Assembly: GCF_000304335.1 (NCBI RefSeq)
Contig: NZ_CAJF01000023.1
Span: forward strand, 1-64,000
From: Microbacterium yannicii PS01
GTDB lineage: Bacteria; Actinomycetota; Actinomycetes; Actinomycetales; Microbacteriaceae
Direction: 5' to 3'
DNA: 64,000 nucleotides
In this document: piece after piece, positions 34,256 to 42,342 of the stretch
Layout: every line of letters starts with the position of its first letter
How positions within the stretch are numbered: position 1 is the stretch's first letter
Made by a program: the position numbers and the translations under genes
Notes under the pieces: model-generated
Told to the model about the DNA's origin: nothing
The model's database searches: none
The model's input: the letters and a program-made list of their open reading frames with translations, nothing else

Positions 34256-35296
34256 TCAGCCGGCGACGGCCTCGTGCACCGAGGTCAGCACGTTCTCGAT
34301 CGCGGTGAGTCCGTTGATCACGATGTAGAGCTCGCTGGCGGGGAGGTAGACGATGTGATCCTCCTGCGCGGCGGTCGTCTGCGCGACGAGCTCGTTGTCG
34401 AGCGTCTCCTCGGCACTGGAGCCTTCGCCGGTGGCGGCGCCGCGGTCGAACGCGAAGATCCAGTCGGGGTTCGCGGTGAGGATGAACTCGTTCGTCACGG
34501 TGTCGCCGTGCGGTGAGCCCTCGGCGCCCGGGAGCTCGGCCGCGACCACCGCGGGGGTCCACCCGAGCTCGTCGAAGAAGTAGCCGAACCGCGAGCCCTC
34601 GCCGAAGGCGCCGAACTCGCCGCCCGAGACCGACAGGACCAGGGCGGTGCCGTCGGCTTCGTCCTGCAGCGTCGCGACCAGGTCATCGATCTCGGCTGTG
34701 GCCTCGGCGACCTCGTCCTCCTTGCCGAAGATCTCGCCCAGCTGAGCCGCGCGCTCCAGGCCCGCGCTCGGGTCGAAGGTGCCGGCGTAGGCCCCGGTGA
34801 GATCGATCGTCGTCGCGATCTCCGACAGCTCGTCGTACTGACCGGTGCTGCGCGCCGCCGTCACGATGAGCTCGGGCTCGAGCTCGGCCACGGCTTCGAA
34901 GTCGGGCTCGAAGAGCGTGCCGACCTTGGGCAGGTCTGCGTAGTCCGACAGATAGTCGGGGAGCACCACGTCCGGGATTCCGACGACGGCATCGCCGGCG
35001 CCGATGGCGTCGAGCGTGTCGAGTGTCGCGATGTCGAACGTCACGACCGACGTAGGGCCTGCCGCGACCTCGACCGACTCGCGATCGACCTCGAGGTCCT
35101 CTTGATACGACGACTCGCCGTCCTCCTCGATCAGCGTGAGGGTCGGCTTGGCGTTCTCCACCACGATCGTCGACGACTCGGCGGCCTCCGACGGCTCGGT
35201 GTCGGACGCCGCGGAGCTGCCGGAGCAGCCGGCGAGCGCAAGGGCGGACACGCTCAGAGCGGCGGCGGGCAGGAGCAGGCGGGTTCTCATTCGCAT
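34256..35296 (-). CDS. Siderophore-binding lipoprotein of ABC importer
   Basis: A 346-residue FepB/FhuD-like periplasmic-binding lipoprotein that captures ferric siderophores outside the membrane. The signal peptide ends in LALAGC, with Cys24 the lipidation site. A Ser/Glu-rich linker is followed by the class III binding fold: VVTFDIATLDTLDAIG, LFEPDFEAVAELEPELIV, and a C-terminal lobe with EFILTANPDWIFAFDRG. It is the first gene of the operon. A DtxR-type box touches its start codon, and no ribosome binding site is visible, fitting a leaderless transcript. Confidence 0.94.
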   Translation of the reverse strand: MRMRTRLLLPAAALSVSALALAGCSGSSAASDTEPSEAAESSTIVVENAKPTLTLIEEDGESSYQEDLEVDRESVEVAAGPTSVVTFDIATLDTLDAIGAGDAVVGIPDVVLPDYLSDYADLPKVGTLFEPDFEAVAELEPELIVTAARSTGQYDELSEIATTIDLTGAYAGTFDPSAGLERAAQLGEIFGKEDEVAEATAEIDDLVATLQDEADGTALVLSVSGGEFGAFGEGSRFGYFFDELGWTPAVVAAELPGAEGSPHGDTVTNEFILTANPDWIFAFDRGAATGEGSSAEETLDNELVAQTTAAQEDHIVYLPASELYIVINGLTAIENVLTSVHEAVAG

Positions 35297-35315
35297 GTAG
35301 GTAAGGCTACCCTAA
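35297..35315 (-). promoter_or_regulatory. DtxR/IdeR-type iron box and -10 region
   Basis: The 19-mer matches the DtxR consensus TTAGGTTAGGCTAACCTAA at 16 of 19 positions. On the minus strand it contains TAGCCT, a good -10 hexamer, 7 nt before the ATG at 35296, so the mRNA may start at the start codon. Iron-loaded repressor would cover the -10. Confidence 0.8.
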
Positions 35316-35408
35316 GTGGTCCGAATGAAAATTCTGCTAGGGTACGCCGACTGCGCACGGGAAGCACCGCCTCCGCGGGTGAACGCCGAGGGGCAACGCG
35401 ACGGATGC

Positions 35409-35594
35409 TCAGCCGGCGTGCCGGACTTCGCAGTCGCTTCCCGGCGACAGGATCGCCTCGTGTCCGTCGTCGTAGCGGATGACGAGGAGCGGAGTCTCTT
35501 CGCTGCCGCGGACGTCGACGACTTCTCCCGCGCGCTCGACCGCCCCGACCACGCGACCATGGATCACCACGCGGTCGCCTACCTGTGCTCGCAT
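35409..35594 (-). CDS. DUF1918 domain protein
   Basis: A 61-residue protein consisting of one DUF1918 domain, a small SH3-like beta barrel found in actinobacteria. The family pattern is MRAQVGDRVVIHGRVVG followed by GEVVDV and RYDDGHEAILSPGSD. AGGAGGTGATC is an excellent ribosome binding site, fixing ATG 35594 over a longer open frame. Members are often stress-linked, but no function is established. It is 113 bp upstream of the siderophore operon on the same strand. Confidence 0.9.
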   Translation of the reverse strand: MRAQVGDRVVIHGRVVGAVERAGEVVDVRGSEETPLLVIRYDDGHEAILSPGSDCEVRHAG

Positions 35595-35664
35595 GCCGAT
35601 CACCTCCTGGCGCTCACGATACGACGCGCTCGACGCCGGCGGTAGATCGGTGCGCGCCGGTCGA

Positions 35665-35895
35665 TCAGACCTGCGCGCCGTCGTCGTCGCGGTTCTCGAG
35701 CCCGACGTTGCGGCCGCGCCATGACTCGTAGGCCATGAGCCACCCGATCGACACGGCGGCCGCAAGGATCACGCCCAGAAGGACGTTCCCCCAGATCAGG
35801 CCGAAGACGATGCCGAGCGTGAACATGAGCGCTGTGCCGAACGCCCAGCCGGAGTGCCCGCGGGTCCAGCCTCTGCCGGTCGATGCCATGGCCAC
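35665..35895 (-). CDS. Small two-helix membrane protein
   Basis: A protein of up to 76 residues with two hydrophobic helices: about 18-38 (AFGTALMFTLGIVFGLIWG) and 38-55 (VLLGVILAAAVSIGWLMAY). A charged tail ENRDDDGAQV follows. It resembles small conserved actinobacterial membrane proteins without a named function. GTG at 35895 or ATG at 35889 could start it; neither has a clear ribosome binding site. It is divergent from the aldo/keto reductase at 35984. Confidence 0.6.
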   Translation of the reverse strand: MAMASTGRGWTRGHSGWAFGTALMFTLGIVFGLIWGNVLLGVILAAAVSIGWLMAYESWRGRNVGLENRDDDGAQV

Positions 35896-35983
35896 AGCCT
35901 ATGGCCCGCGCCACTGTGGCACCGCGCAGCGGCGCCTGATCGATAGGTTGGAGGGAAAGCCCGCGCGACACGGAACGGATGCC

Positions 35984-36901
35984 ATGGCACTCAACGTCAG
36001 CCCGCTCACCCTCGGCACCTCCGGCCTCGGCCGGAACACCGAGCCCGGTTCCTCCGAGGAGGAGGCTGCGGTCGGCATCGCGGTCGATCTGCTCACCAGC
36101 ACGCACGCGTTCGTCGACACCTCGAACAACTACTCCGCCGGACGATCCGAAGCCGTCCTAGGCCTGGCGATCGCCCGCATCGGAGAGGATGCCGCCACCC
36201 GCGTCCTCTCGAAGGTCGACTGCGATTCCGAGACGGGCGCCTTCGATCGCGAGCGAGTGCTGCGCTCCTTCGACGAGACGTGCGCACGCCTCGGAGTCGA
36301 CCGGCTGCCGCTGCTTCACCTGCACGACCCGTACACGGTGACGTTCGACGAGGCGATGGGCACGGGTGGAGCCGTCGAGGCCCTCATCGAACTGCGCGAG
36401 TCGGGCCGGGTCGACAACATCGGGGTGGCGGCAGGCCCGGCGCCGCTGATGGCGCGGTACGTCGCGACCGGGGTGTTCGACGCCGTCCTGATCCACAACC
36501 GCTTCACACTCGTCGACCAGTCGGCGGCTCCGGTCTTCGCGGATGCTCGCGAGCGCGGCATGACGGTGTTCAACGCCGCGCCGTTCGGTGCCGGCATTCT
36601 CGTCACCGGACCGCGCGAAGGGGCCGAGTACGGCTACCGTCCGGCGCCGCCGGACCTGCAGGAGTGGGTCGGACGCGTCGAGCGGGTGTGCGCTTCGAAC
36701 GGCGTCAGTCTTCCCGCCGTCGCCCTGCACTACTCGCTGCGATCGCCGCTGGTCGACTCGACGATCGTCGGGGTCTCGTCGCCCGGCCGCCGTGCGCAGC
36801 TGGACGAGCTCGCGGCCACCCCGATCCCCGAAGAGGTCTGGTCTGAGATCGAGGCGGTCGGACCCGCCCCGTCTCCTGTGGACGACAGCGCGTACGCCTG
36901 A
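35984..36901 (+). CDS. Aldo/keto reductase (aldose dehydrogenase-like)
   Basis: A 305-residue aldo/keto reductase, more like D-threo-aldose or L-fucose dehydrogenases than the enzyme at 24995. Tetrad candidates are Asp and Tyr in FVDTSNNYSAGRSE, Lys in VLSKVD, and His in LLHLHDP. The N terminus LTLGTSGLGRN is typical of that subgroup. An upstream open frame to 35735 is antisense to the small membrane protein and is not used. It is monocistronic, with a strong hairpin region after the stop. Confidence 0.9.
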   Translation: MALNVSPLTLGTSGLGRNTEPGSSEEEAAVGIAVDLLTSTHAFVDTSNNYSAGRSEAVLGLAIARIGEDAATRVLSKVDCDSETGAFDRERVLRSFDETCARLGVDRLPLLHLHDPYTVTFDEAMGTGGAVEALIELRESGRVDNIGVAAGPAPLMARYVATGVFDAVLIHNRFTLVDQSAAPVFADARERGMTVFNAAPFGAGILVTGPREGAEYGYRPAPPDLQEWVGRVERVCASNGVSLPAVALHYSLRSPLVDSTIVGVSSPGRRAQLDELAATPIPEEVWSEIEAVGPAPSPVDDSAYA

Positions 36902-36911
36902 GCTCCGCGAA

Positions 36912-36967
36912 GCGCGGATCCGGCGGATCCGCGCGGGGTGGGGCGCGCTCGTGCCCGCACCCCGCGC
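36912..36967. terminator. Overlapping hairpins between convergent genes
   Basis: Stem 1 is a 10-bp perfect repeat GCGCGGATCC/GGATCCGCGC (36912-36921 / 36925-36934). Stem 2 pairs 36931-36940 with 36958-36967. They share 36931-36934, so they are mutually exclusive and probably serve as a bidirectional terminator for the aldo/keto reductase and VOC genes. Confidence 0.7.
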
Positions 36968-36972
36968 GAAGA

Positions 36973-37386
36973 TCACTCCTGCGGGTCGATCGAGATCATC
37001 CAGTCGATCCCGAACTTGTCGGTCAGCATGCCGAACTTGCCGCCCCATGGCGGGGTGTCCAGTGGCATCACGATCGAGCCGCCGTCGGCCAGCTTGTCCC
37101 AGTAGCCCTGCAGCGACGTCTCGTCGTCGCCGCTGACCGACACCGAGATGCCGGCGGGCTTCTCGTACGCCATGCCGCTCGGGGTGTCGGCGCCCATCAG
37201 CACGAAGCCGTCAGGGGTGCTGAGCTGAGCATGCATGATGAGGTCGTTCTCGGACGGGTCCTGCACCATGCCCTCGTACTCGCCGAACGTGTTGACGGCG
37301 AGGTCGCCGCCGAACACGCTCTGGTAGAAGGTCATGGCGTCGCGGGCCTCGTTCTTGAAGGACAGGTACGGGTTGAGGCTGGGCAT
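36973..37386 (-). CDS. VOC family protein (PhnB-like)
   Basis: A 137-residue vicinal-oxygen-chelate protein of the PhnB/glyoxalase-related type. LNPYLSFKNEARDAMTFYQSVFGG and the C-terminal KFGIDWMISI are the family marks. Most PhnB-like proteins lack a known reaction; some bind small metabolites. AGGAG fits ATG 37386, and the upstream open frame to 37518 has no start support. Convergent with the aldo/keto reductase. Confidence 0.92.
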   Translation of the reverse strand: MPSLNPYLSFKNEARDAMTFYQSVFGGDLAVNTFGEYEGMVQDPSENDLIMHAQLSTPDGFVLMGADTPSGMAYEKPAGISVSVSGDDETSLQGYWDKLADGGSIVMPLDTPPWGGKFGMLTDKFGIDWMISIDPQE

Positions 37387-37530
37387 ATCGAACTCCTGTG
37401 TCTCGGCGATGGATGCCGCGCCCGGCCGCGTGGCGTGACCCAGTGTTCTCCGAGCCTCCGACATCCGCAAGGAGTCGCCCGGAGGGGCTTTCGAACGCCA
37501 TCCGCAGGCGCGATTCACCCTGCTCGCGCG

Positions 37531-38544
37531 TCAGCGGTTGCGGTGGTCCTCGGGGTGGAGGCGGTGCGCACGACGCGGTTCCCGCACGCCGCTCGCACCG
37601 ATGAGGCGGATGACTCGCTGGCGCTGACCGGCCCACGGTGCCAGGAGACGCAGCATCCCATCGTCGTCGACTCGTTGCCCGGTCAGCGCATAGCCGACCT
37701 CGTGGGCCAGGTGATAGTCGCCGACGCTGACGGCGTCGGGGTCGCCCAGCGCACGGATCCGCGTCTCGGCCGAGGTCCACGGTCCGATTCCGGGTTGGCT
37801 CACCAGCACGCGGTCGACGCCTTCGCCGTCGTCGGCGGCGAGCACGGCGCGCTCGATCGACGCGCCCCGGCGGGCGGCCCGCACGACGGCCTTCGACTGC
37901 GGCGGCTCGAGTCCCGCACGATGCCAGGCCCACGACGGCACGTATTGCCAGCCCTCGATCGTCGGGGGAGCGAACATCGGGCTCGGCGTCGGGCCGGGCG
38001 CGCGCTCGCCGCACCACGTCACGATGCGTCGCCACGCGGCGAAGGCCTGCACGCCGGTGACCTTCTGCTCGAAGATCGCGCTCGCGAGGGCCTCGAAGAC
38101 GAGATCGGTGCGCGAGAGCCGGATGCCCGGGTTGCGATGGTGCGCGTTGGCGATGAGCGGATGCCGCGACGCGTCGAAGTCGCCGAGCTGATCGTCCGCT
38201 CCGCACAGCGCGGGCAGCTGGTCGAGTGCCCACTCGCGCCCGGGCCCCCACGCGGCGGCTCGGATCACACCGGGATGGGTCTCGCGGATGGCGAGCGTCG
38301 CCACCCCGAGCGGCGTGCGGCTCGCACGCCAGATGACGGCGCCCGCGACGGTCATCGTGGGGTCGCCGGCGCCGTGGCGCTGGTACAGCACCGTCCGGCG
38401 GAGGTCGAGCGGATGCCGCGGCCGGTACTCGGTCTCGAGAGGCCGGCCGTGATCCGGCCGGGGGTCGCGCGACGTCGCGCGCGGGCGGGCGACGGACGCC
38501 GCGGCATCCCTCGTCCGAGGAATGCGCGAGAGCGACGTCGTCAT
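37531..38544 (-). CDS. DNA-3-methyladenine glycosylase 2-like (HhH-GPD) protein
   Basis: A 337-residue base-excision-repair glycosylase of the AlkA/HhH-GPD superfamily. The C-terminal helix-hairpin-helix is LVSQPGIGPWTSAETRIRAL, followed by the catalytic Asp in VSVGDYHL. The N-terminal ~60 residues are basic and probably disordered. It would remove alkylated bases from DNA; no FeS-cluster Cys motif is seen, consistent with AlkA rather than EndoIII. Neighbours do not suggest an Ada regulon. Confidence 0.88.
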   Translation of the reverse strand: MTTSLSRIPRTRDAAASVARPRATSRDPRPDHGRPLETEYRPRHPLDLRRTVLYQRHGAGDPTMTVAGAVIWRASRTPLGVATLAIRETHPGVIRAAAWGPGREWALDQLPALCGADDQLGDFDASRHPLIANAHHRNPGIRLSRTDLVFEALASAIFEQKVTGVQAFAAWRRIVTWCGERAPGPTPSPMFAPPTIEGWQYVPSWAWHRAGLEPPQSKAVVRAARRGASIERAVLAADDGEGVDRVLVSQPGIGPWTSAETRIRALGDPDAVSVGDYHLAHEVGYALTGQRVDDDGMLRLLAPWAGQRQRVIRLIGASGVREPRRAHRLHPEDHRNR

Positions 38545-38628
38545 GCCCTCACCCTACGCGCCGCCCTCCGACATCCCGTCCCCCTTCGTGGAGCCGCAGC
38601 TGCCGTCCAACCACCACAGCGCCCGAGG

Positions 38629-39357
38629 TCAGAAGCGGTCGGGCGACGGCGTGCCGTGGCCGTAGCGGATCACGACGTCGGCGTGACGGTCGAAGCGGTA
38701 ACCCACGCCGCGGACGGTGCGCACGATGTCTTCGTAGCGACCGAGCTTGGCGCGCAGCCGTCGGACGTGCACGTCGATCGTGCGCTCACCGGGTGCCTCT
38801 TCCTCGGTCGCTCCCTGCCAGAGCGACGTCACCAGCTCGGTGCGCTCGATCGTGCGACCCTCGCGCAGCACGAGGTACTGCAGCAGCTCGAACTCCTTGA
38901 AGGTGAACGCGGCCGACTCGCCGTCGATGAGCACGCGCTTGCGCGAGATGTCGACCACGACGCCGCCGGCGTTGCGGTCCTCGTCCTCGGGCTCTTCCTG
39001 CTTCGTGCGGGCGATGGCCGAGGGCTCGTGCAGCGCGAGGCGCACGACGTCCACGTCGCGGCCGCCCGAGCCGACGGGGGCGAGGGCGACCGTCGCGTAG
39101 GTCTCGGCGGCGGGGGCGAGGTCGGCGATGGTGCGGCGGAGGGCCTCGACGATGACGCCCAGGCTCACGCCCGACGCGGCGGCCTTGGCCTCGTCGAGAC
39201 CGACGTACAGCGCGAAGCCGCGCGGAGCGGTGCCGGCGGGAAGGGCCCGCTGGGCGGGTTCGGGCTCGGGTGCGGCGGGCGCCTCGACGGGCGCGGGGTG
39301 CACGGCGCGGAGGTGACGGACGGGGGCGGGGCGGTCGAGGATGGCGGTGGTCGACAT
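38629..39357 (-). CDS. Orphan winged-helix regulator (OmpR/PhoB-type DNA-binding domain)
   Basis: A 242-residue protein whose C-terminal ~100 residues form an OmpR/PhoB-type winged helix: TFKEFELLQYLVLREGRTIER, ERTIDVHVRRLRAKLG, then VRTVRGVGYRF. The phosphoreceiver domain normally in front is missing. Instead there is a Pro/Ala-rich N terminus (1-47) and a ~75-residue domain starting at RGFALYVGLDEAKAAA that I do not recognise. So it is not a classic response regulator. Upstream lie a strong promoter with an operator-like palindrome, a Cys-rich leader peptide and a structured leader. A tight autoregulated switch is inferred. Confidence 0.85.
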   Translation of the reverse strand: MSTTAILDRPAPVRHLRAVHPAPVEAPAAPEPEPAQRALPAGTAPRGFALYVGLDEAKAAASGVSLGVIVEALRRTIADLAPAAETYATVALAPVGSGGRDVDVVRLALHEPSAIARTKQEEPEDEDRNAGGVVVDISRKRVLIDGESAAFTFKEFELLQYLVLREGRTIERTELVTSLWQGATEEEAPGERTIDVHVRRLRAKLGRYEDIVRTVRGVGYRFDRHADVVIRYGHGTPSPDRF

Positions 39358-39567
39358 GATGATGTCCTTGGGGGAGGAACCCTGGCGAGAGGCGGGTTCG
39401 AGTGTTCTGCGGCCGTATCGGCCTGGCCCGATGGGGCCGGTGCCCGACGGTGGGCGATGTGCGAAGCACTCCGGGTGCGCGTGATCGACGCTCGAATCCC
39501 GGTGCTTCGGGGGACTCCCACCTACCGTGTTTCAGAAGCGGCGGAGGGGTCCGGCGGGGTCACCGTG
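39358..39567 (-). promoter_or_regulatory. Structured 5' leader of the winged-helix gene
   Basis: About 210 nt between the leader-peptide stop and the winged-helix start. A long stem pairs 39462-39475 with 39498-39509 (8 bp plus 4 bp around a 2-nt bulge). Further GC-rich inverted repeats sit near 39429-39452. No terminator-like T run is visible, so any attenuation would act through Rho or translation. No other gene is seen here. Confidence 0.4.
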
Positions 39568-39615
39568 CTAGTGGCACATTCGACAACACATGACGACGCG
39601 GCCGGCCATCATCAT
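39568..39615 (-). CDS. Putative Cys-rich leader peptide (15 aa)
   Basis: The short frame encodes MMMAGRVVMCCRMCH and then TAG. Three of the last six residues are Cys and five residues are Met. It lies about 55 nt after the predicted transcription start and 210 nt before the winged-helix gene. GGGAGG lies about 17 nt before the first ATG, far for a ribosome binding site. Cys-rich upstream ORFs act as cysteine-responsive attenuators in mycobacteria. By analogy it could sense Cys or Met-tRNA supply, but this is inference. Confidence 0.35.
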   Translation of the reverse strand: MMMAGRVVMCCRMCH

Positions 39616-39676
39616 GCCGGCAGTCCCGTTCGCCTCCCAGGCGGACAGAGAGCATGCGTTGTCAGTCATGAGGCCG

Positions 39677-39706
39677 ATTATGACGGAATTTGTCGTAATA
39701 CGTCAA
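39677..39706 (-). promoter_or_regulatory. Strong promoter of the winged-helix gene
   Basis: On the minus strand TTGACG (39706-39701) and CATAAT (39682-39677) are 18 bp apart, each one base from the sigma-70 consensus. This is one of the few AT-rich patches in the region. Confidence 0.6.
39678..39698. promoter_or_regulatory. Operator-like inverted repeat in the promoter
   Basis: TTATGAC-N7-GTCGTAA, one mismatch between the arms, sits between and over the -35/-10 of the winged-helix promoter. A second palindrome TTGTCGTA-A-TACGTCAA (39690-39706) overlaps it, and TGACGGAAT recurs at 39733-39741. These suggest repressor binding, perhaps by the winged-helix protein itself. Confidence 0.5.
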
Positions 39707-39808
39707 ATCGCACGGATGCCGCGGCCTGATCGTGACGGAATGTGACAAAGTGCTCAGCCCAGCCCCGCGAGCGTATCGCCGGATCGGCCGAACCGCTTTA
39801 CTGAGGAT

Positions 39809-40246
39809 GTGACGCCGTCGCCCCCGCGCCCGCCGGGCGCGTTCAAACGCTGGTGGCTGAGTTTCATCCAGCGCCGGCTCAACCCGCTGACGCTGCGTAT
39901 GGCGCACTCCGGTCGCGGCCCGTTCTCGCTCGTGCGCCATGTCGGGCGCAAGAGCGGCAGGACGTTCGAGACGCCTCTGATCCTCGCGGACTCCCGCGAC
40001 GGGATCGTCGCCGAACTGACCTACGGCACGGGCGTGAACTGGTACCGCAACGTCGTGGCCGGCGGGGGAGAGGTGCTGCACCGGGGTCGGTGGTACCGCA
40101 TCCTCGCTGTCGAACCGCTCGCCGTCGCCGACGGACTCCGCGCCTTCGGTCCCCTGAAGGGACTGGTGCTGAGGGTGCTGCGCCGCCGCGAGTTCCGCCT
40201 CCTCCGGGTGGAGCCGGAGAACCCGCCGGCGGATGCCGCGAGATGA
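39809..40246 (+). CDS. Deazaflavin-dependent nitroreductase family protein
   Basis: A 145-residue member of the DDN/DUF385 family, split-barrel proteins that use coenzyme F420 or related flavins. GRKSGRTFETPL is the signature; GVNWYRNVVAGG the second conserved block. An N-terminal amphipathic segment WWLSFIQRRLNPLTLR may associate with the membrane, as in mycobacterial quinone reductases of this family. GTG 39809 has GAGG close by. A second family member is encoded at 58347. Confidence 0.82.
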   Translation: MTPSPPRPPGAFKRWWLSFIQRRLNPLTLRMAHSGRGPFSLVRHVGRKSGRTFETPLILADSRDGIVAELTYGTGVNWYRNVVAGGGEVLHRGRWYRILAVEPLAVADGLRAFGPLKGLVLRVLRRREFRLLRVEPENPPADAAR

Positions 40247-40255
40247 TGCGCGCCG

Positions 40256-42286
40256 TCACACCCCCGTCGCGGCGGTGATGCTCCACGCTGCGGCAGCCTC
40301 GCGGATCACCGCGACGCCCCCCGGTTCGAGCGTGAACGCATCCTCGGCACCCGTGACGAGGTCGACGCCGCCGCCCTCGACTCGAACGGGAGCCGAGCCG
40401 TGGTGCAGCAGGAAGAGATAGTCGGACGCCGCACCGCGACGGCGGATCGCCTCGACTCCCAGCGCGATCGCCCCCTCGACCGTCGGTCGGAGGCCGAGGT
40501 CCGAGGCGACGTCGGCGAGAAGTGCGTCGCGCGACTCCGGCGTGAGCCGCGTGGACACGTACACGGCTGATCCTGCGCCGTGCGCCCGGCGGGTGATCGC
40601 GGGAGCACCGGCGAGCGAGCCGGAGGTGTAGGTCGTCGTCGCCTCCGCGCCCTCGAGGTGAACCCGCTCGCTCCACAGCTCTCCGACGAGACCGTCCGCG
40701 AGGGCGAGTCGCTCGCCCTCGACAAGCGGGCGGATCTCTTCGACACGGATGCCGAGAAGCTCGCGGAGCATGCCCGGGTAGCCGCCCGGGACGACTCTCT
40801 GCGACGAGTCGACGACGCCCGAGAAGAAGGAGACGATCACGTGTCCTCCGGCGGCGACGTACTCCTCGATCCACGCGACGGTGTCGGAGTTCATCGCGTA
40901 GAGGGCGGGCACGACCAGCAGACGGTATCGCTGCGCGTCGCCTCCCGGCCGGACGAAGTCGACGGGAAGGCCTGCGCGCCAGAACGACCGGTGGGTGGCT
41001 CGGACCTCGTCCGCGTAGTCGAGGGCTTCGTTCGGCAGGTGGGGGGTCTCGAGCGACCACCATCCCTCTGCGTGCCAGACGATCCCGATCTCGGCCTCGA
41101 GCACGCGCCCGTCCGCCGGGGGCTCTGCGACCTCTTCGATCCGCTCGAGCATTTCTCCCAGCCGGACGATCGCTTCGTAGCTGCGCGAGTCGCCGCCCAC
41201 GTGCGGCACCATCGCGCCGTGCCACATCTCGGAGCCGGCGGCTCCGGCGCGCCACTGGAAGAAGAGCGAGCTCTGCGATCCGCGCGCGATGTACCCGACC
41301 GAGTTGCGGATCATGCGGTCGGGCTCTTTGACGATGGTGCGGTCGCCGACCCGGATGCCGGTCGCGTTCTGCTCCATGAGCACCCACGGACCACCGGCCC
41401 AGGAGCGGGTGAGGTCCGAACCGTAGGCCACGTGCGCCTCGCCGTCCGGACCGGCGGTGTCGAGGTAGTGGTCCACCGAGACGAAGTCCTGGGCGTCGCT
41501 CCAGGCCCACTGCTCCAGATGGTTCCACGTCGGGAGCATGAAGTTCGTCGTGACCGGTGCGGCCGATCCCGTCGCGCGGATCTCCTCGACCTGCTCGCCG
41601 TAGGCGGCCAGCATCTCATCGGAGCAGAAGCGCTTGAAGTCCACCACCTGGGCGGGGTTGTGCAGGTACTGCGTCTGCTGCGGCGGCAGCACTTCCTCCC
41701 AGTTGTCGTAGCGCTGCGACCAGAAGGCGGTGTACCAGGCGTCGTTGAGGTTCTCGAGGGTCCCGTACTTCTCGCTCAGCCATGCGCGGAAGGCGCGCGC
41801 GGCATGAGGGCCGTGGTCGATCGTGCCGTACTCGTTGTGGATGTGCCAGCCGCGCAGCCCCGGATGGGCGCCGTAGCGCTCGCCGAGGAACCGTGCGACG
41901 CGCCGGGCCGCACCGCGATACGCCGGCGCACTGATGGCATACGTGTCACGGGATCCGTGGAGGACGGGGGTTCCGTCCGCGCGGAGCGGAAGCGCGTCGG
42001 GGTGAGCGATCGTGAACCACGGCGGCGGCGACGCGGTGGGCGTCGCCAGGAAGAACCCGACCCCGGCATCCGTCAGCAAGGCGATGATGTCGTCGAGCCA
42101 GCCGGCATCGAACTCGCCTTCGCGCGGCTCGAGCATCGCCCACGAGAAGACGCCGATGGTGACGGTGTTGACCTTCGCCCGCTTCATCAGCTCGATGTCT
42201 TCGAGCCACACCTCGCGCGGCCACTGCTCGGGGTTGTAGTCGCCCCCGAAGAGGAAGCGGCCGGGGGCGAAGGGCGAGTGCGACAT
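40256..42286 (-). CDS. GH42 beta-galactosidase
   Basis: A 676-residue cytoplasmic glycoside hydrolase family 42 enzyme that removes terminal beta-galactose. The N-terminal barrel begins FLFGGDYNPEQWP. The acid/base Glu is in WHIHNEYG and the nucleophile Glu in WVLMEQNATG. Trimerisation and C-terminal beta domains follow. AGGAGA lies 11 nt before ATG 42286; the longer open frame runs antisense through the permease gene. It is last in the operon after a binding protein and two permeases, so it should act on the imported oligosaccharide. Confidence 0.94.
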   Translation of the reverse strand: MSHSPFAPGRFLFGGDYNPEQWPREVWLEDIELMKRAKVNTVTIGVFSWAMLEPREGEFDAGWLDDIIALLTDAGVGFFLATPTASPPPWFTIAHPDALPLRADGTPVLHGSRDTYAISAPAYRGAARRVARFLGERYGAHPGLRGWHIHNEYGTIDHGPHAARAFRAWLSEKYGTLENLNDAWYTAFWSQRYDNWEEVLPPQQTQYLHNPAQVVDFKRFCSDEMLAAYGEQVEEIRATGSAAPVTTNFMLPTWNHLEQWAWSDAQDFVSVDHYLDTAGPDGEAHVAYGSDLTRSWAGGPWVLMEQNATGIRVGDRTIVKEPDRMIRNSVGYIARGSQSSLFFQWRAGAAGSEMWHGAMVPHVGGDSRSYEAIVRLGEMLERIEEVAEPPADGRVLEAEIGIVWHAEGWWSLETPHLPNEALDYADEVRATHRSFWRAGLPVDFVRPGGDAQRYRLLVVPALYAMNSDTVAWIEEYVAAGGHVIVSFFSGVVDSSQRVVPGGYPGMLRELLGIRVEEIRPLVEGERLALADGLVGELWSERVHLEGAEATTTYTSGSLAGAPAITRRAHGAGSAVYVSTRLTPESRDALLADVASDLGLRPTVEGAIALGVEAIRRRGAASDYLFLLHHGSAPVRVEGGGVDLVTGAEDAFTLEPGGVAVIREAAAAWSITAATGV

Positions 42287-42342
42287 GGCGCGTGGGTCTC
42301 CTGTCTGGGCTGCGATGTGCGTTCCGGGCGGTCGGGTCGGCG

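Noticed and set aside
39358-39660. tRNA or other stable RNA in the gap
   Set aside because: No cloverleaf or anticodon arm could be built; the stem at 39462-39509 is a simple long hairpin.
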